A stretch of DNA of 35,993 bases from Helicobacter bilis. Its GTDB lineage: Bacteria; Campylobacterota; Campylobacteria; Campylobacterales; Helicobacteraceae. The position numbers and the translations under genes were made by a program. This document shows positions 1 to 8,738 of this stretch, in pieces. The stretch is from NCBI RefSeq assembly GCF_900198365.1, contig NZ_FZMS01000004.1, positions 1 through 35,993 of the forward strand, read 5' to 3'. The stretch's first letter is position 1. Every line of letters begins with the position of its first letter. Under the pieces are notes generated by a model that made no database searches, was not told where the DNA came from, and saw only the letters and a program-made list of their open reading frames with translations.

Positions 1-90
1 TTTTATTAAGTTAGGCGTTTTTTCAATTGCACAACAAACTAAAAAGTCTAATATATAGTTGGGCTTGGGCTATTAACAATTGCTATCGTA

Positions 91-1386
91 TCACTCAAAG
101 CGATTTTTTATACTACCAATTAGGATATTATCCTTTGTTTGTGTGATATGCACATTATAGTAGCCCGGTCCGCTATATTCACCATCATTTATGAGAATCT
201 CACCATCAATATCCTTTGCCCATCTCATATCTCTTGCACTATAAAAATGTGGGCTCAACATGCTTTTACCCTCAATAATGCAGGGGATATGTGTATCTAG
301 CATGGCAGAAAAATGTTGCTTATCAATCTTTGCTAGAATCTTTTTTACTTTATTAATGCGTTGTGTGCGTATCTTTCGCGGGATTTCTTCTAGCTTTCCA
401 GCTTTTGTGTCCTCTTCCTTTGAGTATTCAAACACATTTAGCCTATCAAAGCGAAAAGATTCTAAAAACTCACAAAGAGCGTTAAAATCATCTTCAGTTT
501 CTGTTGGATAGCCTACAATCACACTGCTACGCACAAAGCTATTTGAGATTTTTTTCATATATTCAAGTAGTTTTATCATGTCTTTATGGCTTCTTTGCAT
601 GTGTGAAAGCACGGATTTTGCACTATGTTGTATTGGCATGTCATAATAGTTTTGAAATATTTGTGAGTTTGCAATGCCATCTAACAACTCTATATCTGTG
701 GAGCTTGGATATAGATACAGGATCCTCGCACTCTTAATCGCCCCTTGTGCGTCTATGGCATTAATGAGTTTTAAAAGCCCATCATTCACACCTTTATCAC
801 GCAAAAATGAGCTTGTATCTTGTGCGATAAAGCTTATATCCTTATAGCCCTCTTTTGCTAGAGATTCCACTTCATTCAGTATGGAATCTATGCTTCTGCT
901 TTGTAGCTTACCCTTAAAGTTAGGGATAGCACAAAATGAGCATTGCTGATTGCAACCTTCGCTGATTTTCACATAAGCATGGATTTGTGAGCCTGTAACC
1001 ACTCGCTTTTCATCTTTTTGGAGATATACGCTATCATTTATTACGCCCTTTTTGTCTTTGATCATCGTATCTATTTTGTCATAATCGCTTACACCCGTGA
1101 GAATGTCAATCTCTGGAATCATCTCTTTAATCTCTTTTGCATAGCGTGCTACAAGACAGCCACTAGCCACTAGCAATGCCCCCTTTTTACGCCCCTCTAA
1201 TGCTTCAAATATATGCCCTAAACTCTCTTTTTTTGCCGCTTCTATAAATCCGCAAGTATTGATTATAATCACATCGGCACTGCCTAAATCCTGCGTGATC
1301 TCATAATCTTGCAATTTACCTAGCATAACTTCAGAATCTACAAGATTCTTAGAACACCCAAGTGAGACTACATGGAGTTTTTTCAT
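91..1386 (-). CDS. rimO: Ribosomal protein S12 methylthiotransferase RimO
   Basis: Radical-SAM enzyme that adds a methylthio group to the conserved aspartate of ribosomal protein S12. The 431-residue protein has the family layout: an N-terminal MTTase domain with cysteines at C11 (in GCSKNLVDSE), C45 (INTCGF) and C77 for one iron-sulfur cluster, then the radical-SAM motif CNQQCSFC at C145, C149 and C152, and a C-terminal TRAM-like region. The length matches the family. The LGCSKNLVDSE start separates RimO from the related tRNA enzyme MiaB. The start is the ATG at 1386 with an AGGAA-type ribosome site just upstream on the minus strand. It stands alone, transcribed away from the TonB-dependent receptor. 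Nothing looks damaged. Confidence 0.96.
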   Translation of the reverse strand: MKKLHVVSLGCSKNLVDSEVMLGKLQDYEITQDLGSADVIIINTCGFIEAAKKESLGHIFEALEGRKKGALLVASGCLVARYAKEIKEMIPEIDILTGVSDYDKIDTMIKDKKGVINDSVYLQKDEKRVVTGSQIHAYVKISEGCNQQCSFCAIPNFKGKLQSRSIDSILNEVESLAKEGYKDISFIAQDTSSFLRDKGVNDGLLKLINAIDAQGAIKSARILYLYPSSTDIELLDGIANSQIFQNYYDMPIQHSAKSVLSHMQRSHKDMIKLLEYMKKISNSFVRSSVIVGYPTETEDDFNALCEFLESFRFDRLNVFEYSKEEDTKAGKLEEIPRKIRTQRINKVKKILAKIDKQHFSAMLDTHIPCIIEGKSMLSPHFYSARDMRWAKDIDGEILINDGEYSGPGYYNVHITQTKDNILIGSIKNRFE

Positions 1387-1551
1387 AATTGCTATTCCTT
1401 TTATATCAGCTTGTTTTGTCTATTTATCGTATAAAGTAAAGAAGAGTTTATAGCAAAACTTTATGAGATATGGCAAATATGAATGGCTTATGTAGCGACT
1501 CTATGCTTCGTTTATAGAATCTATTTTGCCATATAATCAATAGCTAAAAAA

Positions 1552-1603
1552 TTAAACTCAATTTCAGAGTCTTTAATATAGCCTTTTAAATTTTTAGATT
1601 CTA
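1552..1603 (+). repeat. Imperfect direct repeat, copy A
   Basis: This stretch closely resembles 4172-4222, on the other side of the receptor gene. Shared blocks are TTAAACT, AATTTCAGA, TATA, TTTTTA and TTTTAGATTCTA in the same order and spacing, with one 1-base gap. The copies lie about 2.6 kb apart in the same orientation and bracket the receptor gene. Confidence 0.5.
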
Positions 1604-1705
1604 CACAGTGCAAATAACATGATCCTAGAATTTGGATTCAAAATCATGTATCACCTGCATTCAACTAAAATATATATAATAATAGTAATGGATATTATAT
1701 TTTAT

Positions 1706-1734
1706 ATAATAATAAAATTTTATGCTATTATTAT
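1706..1734. promoter_or_regulatory. Putative Fur-box-like operator upstream of the TonB-dependent receptor
   Basis: Two 9-base arms, ATAATAATA (1706-1714) and TATTATTAT (1726-1734), form a perfect inverted repeat with an 11-base spacer, about 90 bases before the receptor start. Further TAATAAT-like words lie at about 1676-1686. Helicobacter and Campylobacter Fur operators are AT-rich and of the TAATAAT/ATTATTA kind, and siderophore receptors are classic Fur targets. In such AT-rich DNA the match could be chance. Confidence 0.4.
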
Positions 1735-1824
1735 AATTAAATTTTGGTGTAAATACCTAAACATTGCTTGGCGTATAAAGCTGTATTTTTGTGTAAATGT
1801 CATAAAACTTGAAAGGGTAATTCA

Positions 1825-4011
1825 ATGATGAAACATAAGGGAATATTTGGAATCTTTTTAACCTGTGCTTGGCTCAATGTTGCGTATGCGATAAACACAG
1901 AGGATAACAACATTTTTAATAAAGAGAAATCATCTGCAAAAAGCTATAAATTAAACAAAGTGATTGCCACTGTTAGCACAGCCACCGGTTTTGAACAAGA
2001 ACTAAAGAATGCTCCAGCGTCCATGTCTATTATAACTAATAAAGACTTGCAAGGTCGTCCCATTCGTGATTTAGGCGATGCAATCTCACAAATACCCGGA
2101 GTTAGCATTGATGCAGGGGCAACAAATACTGGCGGATACTCTGTGTCTATACGCGGTATGCCAAGTAGCTATACATTATTCCTTGTTGATGGCACAAGGC
2201 AGGATGTAAGCAGTGAAGCATTTCCAAACTTTAGCTTTTCTCAAGGCTCATTTATGCCGCCTATTAGTGCAATTGATAAAATTGAAGTGATAAGAGGTCC
2301 TGCATCAGTAATTTATGGCAGTGATGCTATTGGCGGCGTTGTTAATGTTATCTTGAAAAGACACTTTGAAAAATGGGTGGGTAATGCAACCATAGAAACG
2401 ACACTCCAAGAGAAAAATAATTTTGGGCATGTTGCAGGCGTTATGTTATTTAGTGCGGGTCCGCTTGATTCTGCAAAGAAGTGGTCTTTGCAAATTAGGG
2501 CAAAAGAATCCTATCAGTTTGCACCAAAAACTTTTGTTGTGCCTATACCAAATAGTCAAACAACACTCACAGGCAATAGCTCAATCATTGGTGCAGGTGA
2601 GAATAATCAAGCACAAGTTGGCACAAGGCTTGGCTACACTATGAATGAAAATAATTACTTTTATGTTGATGCAGCACATTTTAATCAATGGTATGATCCA
2701 AATGTATTTGAAAATTCATTTTTTACACGCAATAATTTGATTGCACGACACCAAGGCAGTTATGGAGAAAAGGGGCTTATACGCACAGATTCTAATATGC
2801 AATATAATTCCATGTATAATCAAACTAGAAATCGTCTAGCACAAGATGTCATACTAGAACATAGGACAATTTTTCCATTTTGGCGTATGAAGATTATAGC
2901 AGGAGCTCAATATGTGTATAATAGTGTTGCAGCGCTCAATGGCACTGCATTTGGCGGAGATACACCATCGCTTATAGATAGACATACACTAAGTATTTAT
3001 GCTGAAGATGAATATATGATACTCGATGATTTAATATTGACATTTGGCGGACGAATGAATGTCAATTCTGCATTCGGGTTTAATTTCTCTCCAAGAGCAT
3101 ATCTCATTTACCATGCGATAGAAAATGAAACATTTGGCGATCTCACTATTAAGGGTGGCGTATCTACAGGTTACAAAATGCCAACTATTACAAATGTAAC
3201 ACCCGGGTGGAGTTCTAGCACAGGAAGAGGTGCTATTAGGGTATATGGAAATCCAGATTTAAAGCCAGAATCTTCTATTAACTATGAACTTGCGGTTATG
3301 CATGACACAGATTATAGCGATATATCTGCTACCGCTTTTTTTACTCAATTTTATGACAAAATTGCAAGTTATGCGGTTGCAAAAGATGGGAGTTTGCCTG
3401 CAGGATTCACATGTGAGGCTAACTGGGCTAGGGCTAATGGTGATATAAGTCCATCATGTCAAAGCTATTATAATGTTGATAGTGCAATAAGCTATGGAAT
3501 AGAGCTTGCCTTGCAATTAAAACCGATTGATATAGTGTATGGTGATATTGGTGCTACATTGTCATACACTTGGAATAAAAATGAAGCTACTTCTGGAAAT
3601 AGCAAAGGCTTACCACTTACAGGGATACCCGAGCACACACTAAATATGGCGATAAATTATAACTACAATGATATATTTGGTGCATTTTTACGCGGTGAAT
3701 TTCGTGCAAATCAACTTCGCATGAATGTATTAGGCAGAACGAGTTCTAAAGATGCGCTAGAAACTTTCTATAATAATAATCCGGGCTTAAGCATATATTA
3801 TAAACCATATTTTCTTTTGCATCTAGGCGGCAATTATAATATCACTAATAATCTAAGGCTTAATTTTGGAATCTATAATCTTTTGGATCATAACTTTATT
3901 GATTATTATCTTGCTAAAAGTAGTTCTAATGGAGCAACTACTGCTTATAACAACTATGCAACAATTTATGAAGGTAGAAGATATTATATTTCTGTAAGTA
4001 TGGATTTTTAA
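1825..4011 (+). CDS. TonB-dependent outer-membrane receptor (CirA/CfrA-like siderophore receptor)
   Basis: Outer-membrane gated channel that imports iron-siderophore or similar complexes using TonB-ExbB-ExbD energy. The 728-residue protein starts with a signal peptide ending near AYA (residues about 20-22). A plug domain follows at about 50-180, with the family landmarks APASMSIIT, IPGVSID, SIRGM, LFLVDG and IEVIRGPASVIYGSDAIGGVVN. The rest is a beta barrel that ends in the aromatic YYISVSMDF, as expected for BAM-dependent assembly. The start is ATGATG at 1825, behind AAAGGG. The plug resembles the CirA/CfrA group that takes up catecholate siderophores, but the substrate cannot be read from sequence. 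An AT-rich inverted repeat upstream suggests Fur control. No tonB or exbB is nearby. Confidence 0.93.
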   Translation: MMKHKGIFGIFLTCAWLNVAYAINTEDNNIFNKEKSSAKSYKLNKVIATVSTATGFEQELKNAPASMSIITNKDLQGRPIRDLGDAISQIPGVSIDAGATNTGGYSVSIRGMPSSYTLFLVDGTRQDVSSEAFPNFSFSQGSFMPPISAIDKIEVIRGPASVIYGSDAIGGVVNVILKRHFEKWVGNATIETTLQEKNNFGHVAGVMLFSAGPLDSAKKWSLQIRAKESYQFAPKTFVVPIPNSQTTLTGNSSIIGAGENNQAQVGTRLGYTMNENNYFYVDAAHFNQWYDPNVFENSFFTRNNLIARHQGSYGEKGLIRTDSNMQYNSMYNQTRNRLAQDVILEHRTIFPFWRMKIIAGAQYVYNSVAALNGTAFGGDTPSLIDRHTLSIYAEDEYMILDDLILTFGGRMNVNSAFGFNFSPRAYLIYHAIENETFGDLTIKGGVSTGYKMPTITNVTPGWSSSTGRGAIRVYGNPDLKPESSINYELAVMHDTDYSDISATAFFTQFYDKIASYAVAKDGSLPAGFTCEANWARANGDISPSCQSYYNVDSAISYGIELALQLKPIDIVYGDIGATLSYTWNKNEATSGNSKGLPLTGIPEHTLNMAINYNYNDIFGAFLRGEFRANQLRMNVLGRTSSKDALETFYNNNPGLSIYYKPYFLLHLGGNYNITNNLRLNFGIYNLLDHNFIDYYLAKSSSNGATTAYNNYATIYEGRRYYISVSMDF

Positions 4012-4171
4012 CTGAGTATGATTTTATTTTGCAATATCACTATCACATACTAGAAAATAAAATAAGGGATAACATGCAGATATGTGAAAGATGATTGCAG
4101 ATAGCATTACAGAATCTTAAATAAAACAAAAAAGTCGTTTCAATGTGCATTTGGTTTGCATACACATTGCT

Positions 4172-4222
4172 TTAAACTAAATTTCAGAATCCTTATATAA
4201 CTTTTTAAGCTTTTAGATTCTA
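4172..4222 (+). repeat. Imperfect direct repeat, copy B
   Basis: Partner of 1552-1603, lying 160 bases after the receptor gene. It ends in TTTTAGATTCTA, which runs into a TATAAT box (4221-4226) in front of the microprotein gene, so this copy may carry promoter sequence. Confidence 0.5.
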
Positions 4223-4226
4223 TAAT
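4221..4226 (+). promoter_or_regulatory. Putative -10 box (TATAAT) for the microprotein-queH unit
   Basis: A perfect TATAAT lies 62 bases upstream of the ATG at 4289, in a region without other genes. Campylobacterota sigma-70 promoters rely mainly on the -10 box, so no -35 is required. Confidence 0.45.
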
Positions 4227-4288
4227 TCGTGTTTTTATTTTCATAGACTTAATCCCCTACATATTTTAATCATAATAAAGAAGGTAAT

Positions 4289-4384
4289 ATGGAAACTTTA
4301 GATATTGTGTTAGTGATATTTTTATTGCTGGTTGTTATTGTCGGTTTGGGTGGTTATATTTTCTTTGCGTATAAGAATAAATAA
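4289..4384 (+). CDS. 31-residue single-pass membrane microprotein
   Basis: A short frame of 31 codons encodes METLDIVLVIFLLL followed by a hydrophobic run and the positive tail FFAYKNK. It reads as one transmembrane helix with a short acidic N-terminus and a lysine-bearing C-terminus, inside-positive at the C end. A good ribosome site (AAGAAGG, 4278-4284) lies five bases upstream, and a TATAAT box lies further up. The stop is nine bases before queH, whose own ribosome site overlaps this gene's stop (TAAGGAG), so the two are probably co-transcribed. No family was recognised. Comparison with related genomes would settle whether it is conserved. An unselected hydrophobic frame in AT-rich DNA remains possible. 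Confidence 0.55.
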   Translation: METLDIVLVIFLLLVVIVGLGGYIFFAYKNK

Positions 4385-4393
4385 GGAGCAATA

Positions 4394-5587
4394 ATGTTAG
4401 TGCATATATGTTGTAGTGTCGATAGTCATTATTTTCTAAGTGAGCTTCATAAAGCATATCCAGATGAGAATCTAGTGGGCTTTTTCTATAATCCTAATAT
4501 TCACCCAAAAGAAGAGCATGATTTGCGATTGCAAGATGTAAGGCGAAGTTGCAATATGCTTAATATCAAGCTTATAGAGGGTGAGTACAATACGCAAGTG
4601 TGGTTTGAAAATGTAAAGGGTTTAGAAGATGAGCCAGAAAAGGGGGATAGGTGTAATGTATGCTTTGATACAAGGCTTGTAAAGACTGCACAACTTGCAA
4701 AAGAAATGCAGATTCAAAAATTTACCACAACGCTTTTAAGTAGCCCTATGAAAGAACAGCAAGTCCTTTATAAGCAGGGCGATATAATTGCGGCAAAAAA
4801 TGATTTAGAATTTATTAAGATAAATGTTAGGGCAAATGGCGGGGTTAATAAGCAAAATGAACTCGCAAAAGAAGATAAACTTTATAGGCAGAATTATTGT
4901 GGTTGTCAGTTTGCCCTAAAACAGCAGAGAAGCAAACAAGATAAAGTTGTATTTGAGATGATGAGTAATGTTAGCGGACAGATTATGCCAGCAAGCAATG
5001 AATACAGAAAGCTAACATTTAATCAAAGGGATATACTAGAAAAAGAGGGAAAAGGCTATGTTTTAACACAGCAAGAAAACCTTGTATGGCGACTTTTACT
5101 CGGCAGAGTTTGGCATAAAAAAGAGGTTATCCCATCATACATTATTGCAAGATCTAACTCAAAAAAGAAAGCAAAAAGCAGTAAAATAACATGGGCAAAA
5201 CCAAAGATTGAATGCTTTTATCAAATCTTTCAAACACAATTAAAAGACCTTTCAAACAAAGAAAAAGTTAGCTTTTTAACCCAAAAAGAAGAGCGATATA
5301 AGCTAGATTCTAAGCTACTCATTGGCTTTTCACAAAAAGATGACAGCATGTTTATAGACATAAATACTTTGAATTTTTTCTTTAACACAGAATATAAAGA
5401 TGTAGCCAACATGATAAAAAATCCGCCAAAATACACACAGGAAATGCACTTAAGATATGGTTTGTGCGGTATGGAGAGTATGAATCCTATCGTTATCCTT
5501 GATACGCAGATTCCATACGATATTACTTTAGAGATACAAAGTGTATTTCAAAATGAGCGTAATTTTGTAGTATTTGAAGAAATGTGA
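4394..5587 (+). CDS. queH: Epoxyqueuosine reductase QueH
   Basis: Reduces epoxyqueuosine in tRNA to queuosine, the last step of queuosine synthesis, as a non-homologous replacement for QueG. The family cysteines are present: CC at residues 6-7 (HICCSVDS), the pair in CNVCFDTRL near residue 95, and the YCGC motif near 168; these hold an iron-sulfur cluster and a second metal site. The QueH core fills roughly residues 1-185. The remaining 210 residues are an extension that, as I recall, Helicobacter homologues also carry; its function is unknown. The start follows AAGGAG with proper spacing. It is downstream of the microprotein gene and probably in the same transcript. No other queuosine gene is in the window. 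Confidence 0.92.
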   Translation: MLVHICCSVDSHYFLSELHKAYPDENLVGFFYNPNIHPKEEHDLRLQDVRRSCNMLNIKLIEGEYNTQVWFENVKGLEDEPEKGDRCNVCFDTRLVKTAQLAKEMQIQKFTTTLLSSPMKEQQVLYKQGDIIAAKNDLEFIKINVRANGGVNKQNELAKEDKLYRQNYCGCQFALKQQRSKQDKVVFEMMSNVSGQIMPASNEYRKLTFNQRDILEKEGKGYVLTQQENLVWRLLLGRVWHKKEVIPSYIIARSNSKKKAKSSKITWAKPKIECFYQIFQTQLKDLSNKEKVSFLTQKEERYKLDSKLLIGFSQKDDSMFIDINTLNFFFNTEYKDVANMIKNPPKYTQEMHLRYGLCGMESMNPIVILDTQIPYDITLEIQSVFQNERNFVVFEEM

Positions 5588-5661
5588 TATTTTTGTATCA
5601 AAATGCTACAACTATAAGATTTTATGTGTATAAACTTAATTTTGCGCTATTGCTTTCGTGT

Positions 5662-5667
5662 TATAAT
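5662..5667 (+). promoter_or_regulatory. Putative -10 box (TATAAT) for the 5712 gene
   Basis: TATAAT in the context GTTATAATCC lies 50 bases before the chosen start codon at 5712, in the 120-base gap after queH. It suggests the downstream gene has its own promoter. Confidence 0.45.
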
Positions 5668-5711
5668 CCGATTTTACACTTTTACATAAAAAATATTGAA
5701 TGAGGAATAAT

Positions 5712-6575
5712 ATGGCAAGCGCGGATATGTATAATCTCAATCCACAAGATATCACACATGATTTTCAAGCAGTCCCGCAGGATACTGACTTTTATGCTGA
5801 GATTGATGAAAAATTTATCGCCCCATTACTCTCTGGGAGTGCATATCATGTCGCTATAAAAGAGTTTAATCCACTTGCAAAAAGCCCGCTTTTAACGCGT
5901 TATAATGAGTTTGGATTGACGCAAGAACTTCAAAAAGGCTATCGCAATGAATACAATATTGTATTTTATCCTTATGTTGTAAGTTTTGATTTTCATTACA
6001 ATAATGTATATTTGGATAATCTTCGCACACTTTTTGCACAGCTTTCAAACAAAACTTATTGTTCTAACGAAACCATACAGAATCTAAAAGATTTGCGTCA
6101 TTTTGATATGTCATGTGTGGCATTTGGCGATTTTGATTTAGAGTATATAGAACGCGAAGGCTGGTATGGAATTAAACATTTTTACCTTGATAATTTTCAA
6201 GCCATACCACTTGAATACTCCCGCTTACTCGCACAAAAATTGCATCGCCTTTCATCTTATTTGTATTTTTCTTTCACAGATTCTACACAAGAGCATATTG
6301 TTGGCGTGTATTCAGATTTTAGGGATTATAGCCTTGAGTGTTATAATACACAAATGGAAAGAAAGATTAGCCGCTTACTCGCAAATACAAAACGCACAAC
6401 CTTTGCAACCTATCAAGTTGAGCCACTAAGCCCGATGGCTTTATCATATCGTTTGCGATCATTCTTCCTTGTGCGTGAGAAGGCAGAAGAAAATAGCTAT
6501 GCTTTCATTATATTTCTAAGTGAAGAAGAGATAAGCCGCATTACAAATATCCGTGCGTATGCTAAGGCAGAGTAA
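5712..6575 (+). CDS. Conserved-looking hypothetical protein (about 287 residues)
   Basis: I do not recognise this gene. The start is set at the ATG at 5712 (MASADMYNLN), because GAGGAAT at 5701-5707 makes an ideal ribosome site for it; an ATG at 5700 overlaps that site and is unlikely. The product has no signal peptide and no membrane segment. It is rich in aromatic residues (Phe and Tyr runs such as NIVFYPYVVSFDFHYNN) and looks like a cytoplasmic globular protein. Codon use and composition match the flanking core genes, so it is probably real and functional. It has its own likely promoter. It ends convergently with the PAS gene. Confidence 0.8.
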   Translation: MASADMYNLNPQDITHDFQAVPQDTDFYAEIDEKFIAPLLSGSAYHVAIKEFNPLAKSPLLTRYNEFGLTQELQKGYRNEYNIVFYPYVVSFDFHYNNVYLDNLRTLFAQLSNKTYCSNETIQNLKDLRHFDMSCVAFGDFDLEYIEREGWYGIKHFYLDNFQAIPLEYSRLLAQKLHRLSSYLYFSFTDSTQEHIVGVYSDFRDYSLECYNTQMERKISRLLANTKRTTFATYQVEPLSPMALSYRLRSFFLVREKAEENSYAFIIFLSEEEISRITNIRAYAKAE

Positions 6576-6728
6576 TTTTCTTTCGCTATAAATGAATATT
6601 TAGATTCTAAAGATAATTTTACTCACTTGTGCTTTGATGATAAATTAAAGTAGAAGCTAAACAATCACAGATTCAATAAAAACACATAGAAAAATAGGGA
6701 TTATAAGCTATCACGAAAAATGCTAACT

Positions 6729-7268
6729 TTATCCCACACCACCATCATGCTGCATGGTGATAAAAAAGAGTTGGTGTGTCATCTTTAGCTGTTCTAGCGT
6801 TGCTACTAACGCTGCATAACTTGCATCCATGTCATTTTTACCTTTCTCTTTTGCATTTTTTTCAATGTTAGTGAGATTTGTATAGAGTTCGCGTATAGTC
6901 GGCAGGGCTTGTAGATTTGGCTTTCTACGCACGGAATAATAGCCAATAATTTCGCCATTTGCATTAAATGATGGTGTTACATTGGCATAAACCCAGTATT
7001 CTAGCCCCTCTTTGTTTCTATTAAGCACAAAGGCATTAATCTCTTTGCCACTTTTTATCGTATCCCATAATACTTTGAAAATAATGCGTGGCATGAGTGG
7101 ATGTCGTATGATATTGTGATTATGCCCGATGAGTTCTTCTTCATCATAACCGCTAAATGCTATAAAATCAAAATTCGCATAGGTGATATAACCGCGTAAA
7201 TCCGTTTTTGAAGTGATAAGACTGCTTTCATGTAAAATAAGCTCATTACCATTTCTCTCTATTTCCAA
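6729..7268 (-). CDS. Aer/CetB-type PAS domain sensor protein
   Basis: A 179-residue soluble protein with one PAS domain at about residues 18-120. It carries the signature of FAD-binding Aer-family PAS domains: TDLRGYITYAN, then GHNHNIIRHPLMP, then VLWDTIKSGKE and the YWVYANVTP strand. The tail is a helical, charged segment with no HAMP, kinase or methyl-accepting domain. In Campylobacter, CetB is a PAS-only protein of similar size that works with the membrane partner CetA in energy taxis. No cetA-like gene is in the window, so the partner must be elsewhere. A TATAAT on the minus strand (plus 7297-7302) lies upstream. It is divergent from truB. A role in redox or energy sensing is inferred from the family. 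Confidence 0.85.
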   Translation of the reverse strand: MEIERNGNELILHESSLITSKTDLRGYITYANFDFIAFSGYDEEELIGHNHNIIRHPLMPRIIFKVLWDTIKSGKEINAFVLNRNKEGLEYWVYANVTPSFNANGEIIGYYSVRRKPNLQALPTIRELYTNLTNIEKNAKEKGKNDMDASYAALVATLEQLKMTHQLFFITMQHDGGVG

Positions 7269-7296
7269 AGTCTATCCTTTTTGTTTTATTTAGATA

Positions 7297-7302
7297 ATTA
7301 TA
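7297..7302 (-). promoter_or_regulatory. Putative -10 box for the PAS gene
   Basis: TATAAT read on the minus strand, 29 bases upstream of the PAS start codon, in the 85-base divergent gap shared with truB. Confidence 0.45.
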
Positions 7303-7314
7303 ACGAATATGAAG

Positions 7315-7320
7315 TAAAAT
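7315..7320 (+). promoter_or_regulatory. Putative -10 box (TAAAAT) for truB-csrA
   Basis: TAAAAT lies 34 bases before the proposed truB start in the divergent gap. It is a plausible but imperfect Campylobacterota -10 box. Confidence 0.3.
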
Positions 7321-7353
7321 ATACCTTACAACTCTATTTAATAAGGGCTATTT

Positions 7354-8451
7354 TTGCAAGATACAATGCCGCAAAACTTTTTTGCAATCGCTTCTAAACC
7401 ACCAAATATTTCAAGTCTTAGTTTTGCCAATATGCTTAAAAAAGGTTTGAAAGGGCTGGGCTATCCTGTTAAAAAGATAGGATTCTCTGGCACACTTGAC
7501 CCATTTGCACATGGTATGCTAATACTTGGTATTAATAACTACACAAAGCTATTATCGCATATTAAGAAAGACTATAAGACATATAAGGCTGTGTTATTTT
7601 TAGGTTTAGAGAGTAAAAGCCTTGATATTGAAAATATCGTATGCCTTCATAAAATACAACCATATAGCCATGAAGAGATAGAAAAAGCAATACAAAACAT
7701 GCAAGGCAATATATCCTATAAACCACCAAAATTTAGTGCAAAGCATATTAATGGTGTGCGTGCTTATGAGCTTATGAGAAAGGGTATAGACTTTGATATA
7801 AGCACAATTACAACAGACATAAAGTATATAAAGATTCTAAACTATTCACATCCTTTTTTAAGCTTTGAAGTATGTGTGAGTGAGGGTGGATATATCCGCA
7901 GTATAGGGGAGATTATCGCTAAGAATCTGGGTATATGTGGGAGTTTATGTAGCTTAGAGAGAGTGCAAGAGGGAGAGTGGAATTATAAAAATATGCTTAA
8001 AGATTCTATGACGCATAAACAAAATAATGTTTTAGGGTGCATAGAAGTGCCATTGCAAATACAAGGGATACGCCAAAATGCAAAAGTTATAATTTTAAAT
8101 ATAAAAAATGCCTTAAAATATGATACAATTCAGCTTACAGAATATGCAAAAATCGCATATAATGGTGCAAAGTTTATACTTAATCCCTCTTTGTGTGCAA
8201 AGATTTTTAGTGATATGGTGTGTGTAGCAGATTCTAAGAAAGATTCTAAACAACACACGCAGCAATCGCAAAATATACAAGCAACTCATTTAGAATCAGG
8301 GTGTCATAACAAGGAAGTTTGCCCAGATACCATGTGTAAAGATTCTGTAAGCAAGATATTGCTTGCAGATTTTGACACACATTTTGGAATCATTGAAGTA
8401 TTTCAAGATGGCAAGGTAAAATATATTTTAAATAGGATTGATAAATGTTGA
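7354..8451 (+). CDS. truB: tRNA pseudouridine(55) synthase TruB
   Basis: Makes pseudouridine 55 in the T-loop of tRNAs. The catalytic motif [14 protein letters not shown] is present with the active-site aspartate at about residue 49, followed by the [10 protein letters not shown] and [10 protein letters not shown] blocks. The start is taken as TTG at 7354, six bases after AAGGG; the ATG at 7366 is the alternative and is less well spaced. At 365 residues it is longer than usual (roughly 270-310). Much of the excess is a low-complexity segment near residues 290-335, rich in Lys, Ser, Gln and His and built around [10 protein letters not shown], encoded by repeated AGATTCTAA words. A normal-looking C-terminal piece follows it. 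The last seven bases overlap csrA, suggesting translational coupling. Confidence 0.93.
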   Translation: MQDTMPQNFFAIASKPPNISSLSFANMLKKGLKGLGYPVKKIGFSGTLDPFAHGMLILGINNYTKLLSHIKKDYKTYKAVLFLGLESKSLDIENIVCLHKIQPYSHEEIEKAIQNMQGNISYKPPKFSAKHINGVRAYELMRKGIDFDISTITTDIKYIKILNYSHPFLSFEVCVSEGGYIRSIGEIIAKNLGICGSLCSLERVQEGEWNYKNMLKDSMTHKQNNVLGCIEVPLQIQGIRQNAKVIILNIKNALKYDTIQLTEYAKIAYNGAKFILNPSLCAKIFSDMVCVADSKKDSKQHTQQSQNIQATHLESGCHNKEVCPDTMCKDSVSKILLADFDTHFGIIEVFQDGKVKYILNRIDKC

Positions 8452-8738
8452 TTTTGTCCAGAAAACAAGAAGAGAGTGTCGTTATTGGAAATGATATTAT
8501 TCTCAAGGTGGTAAGCATTGATAAAGGTAGCGTGAAGCTAGGGTTTGAAGCACCACCAAAAACACTTATTTTGCGTGCAGAACTCACTGAAGCCATCAAA
8601 AGCGAAAACACAAAAGCTACAAGTGATTCTGTAAGTATGGATATGCTAGATGCACTTGGTATGCAATTGAAACTCAAAAGATCAAAAGAAATGAATGCAA
8701 AAGATAAGTTTAAAAAAGAGCAAAATGGTAAGAAGTAG
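8445..8738 (+). CDS. csrA: Carbon storage regulator CsrA
   Basis: Small dimeric RNA-binding protein that represses or stabilises target mRNAs at GGA motifs and affects motility and virulence in Helicobacter and Campylobacter. The N-terminal 60 residues are canonical: [16 protein letters not shown], then [17 protein letters not shown] and a later [10 protein letters not shown] helix. At 97 residues it is longer than most (about 60-76), with an extra lysine-rich helical tail from residue 60 onward. The ATG lies inside the last codons of truB (7-base overlap). In related genomes I recall ispE following csrA; here a methyltransferase on the other strand follows after 320 bases, so that arrangement is broken. 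Confidence 0.94.
   Translation: MLILSRKQEESVVIGNDIILKVVSIDKGSVKLGFEAPPKTLILRAELTEAIKSENTKATSDSVSMDMLDALGMQLKLKRSKEMNAKDKFKKEQNGKK

Larger units (their letters stand above)
1387..1824. other. AT-rich divergent intergenic region (rimO / receptor)
   Basis: No gene is supported here. It holds one copy of a direct repeat (1552-1603), an AT-rich Fur-box-like inverted repeat (1706-1734) and presumably the promoters of both flanking genes. An open frame at 1619-1828 is an AT-rich artefact of Ile, Tyr and Phe codons. Confidence 0.5.

Noticed and set aside
1619..1828. Open frame of 69 codons before the receptor gene
   Set aside because: Made of Ile, Tyr and Phe codons from AT-rich DNA, overlaps the receptor start and contains the dyad; no ribosome site.
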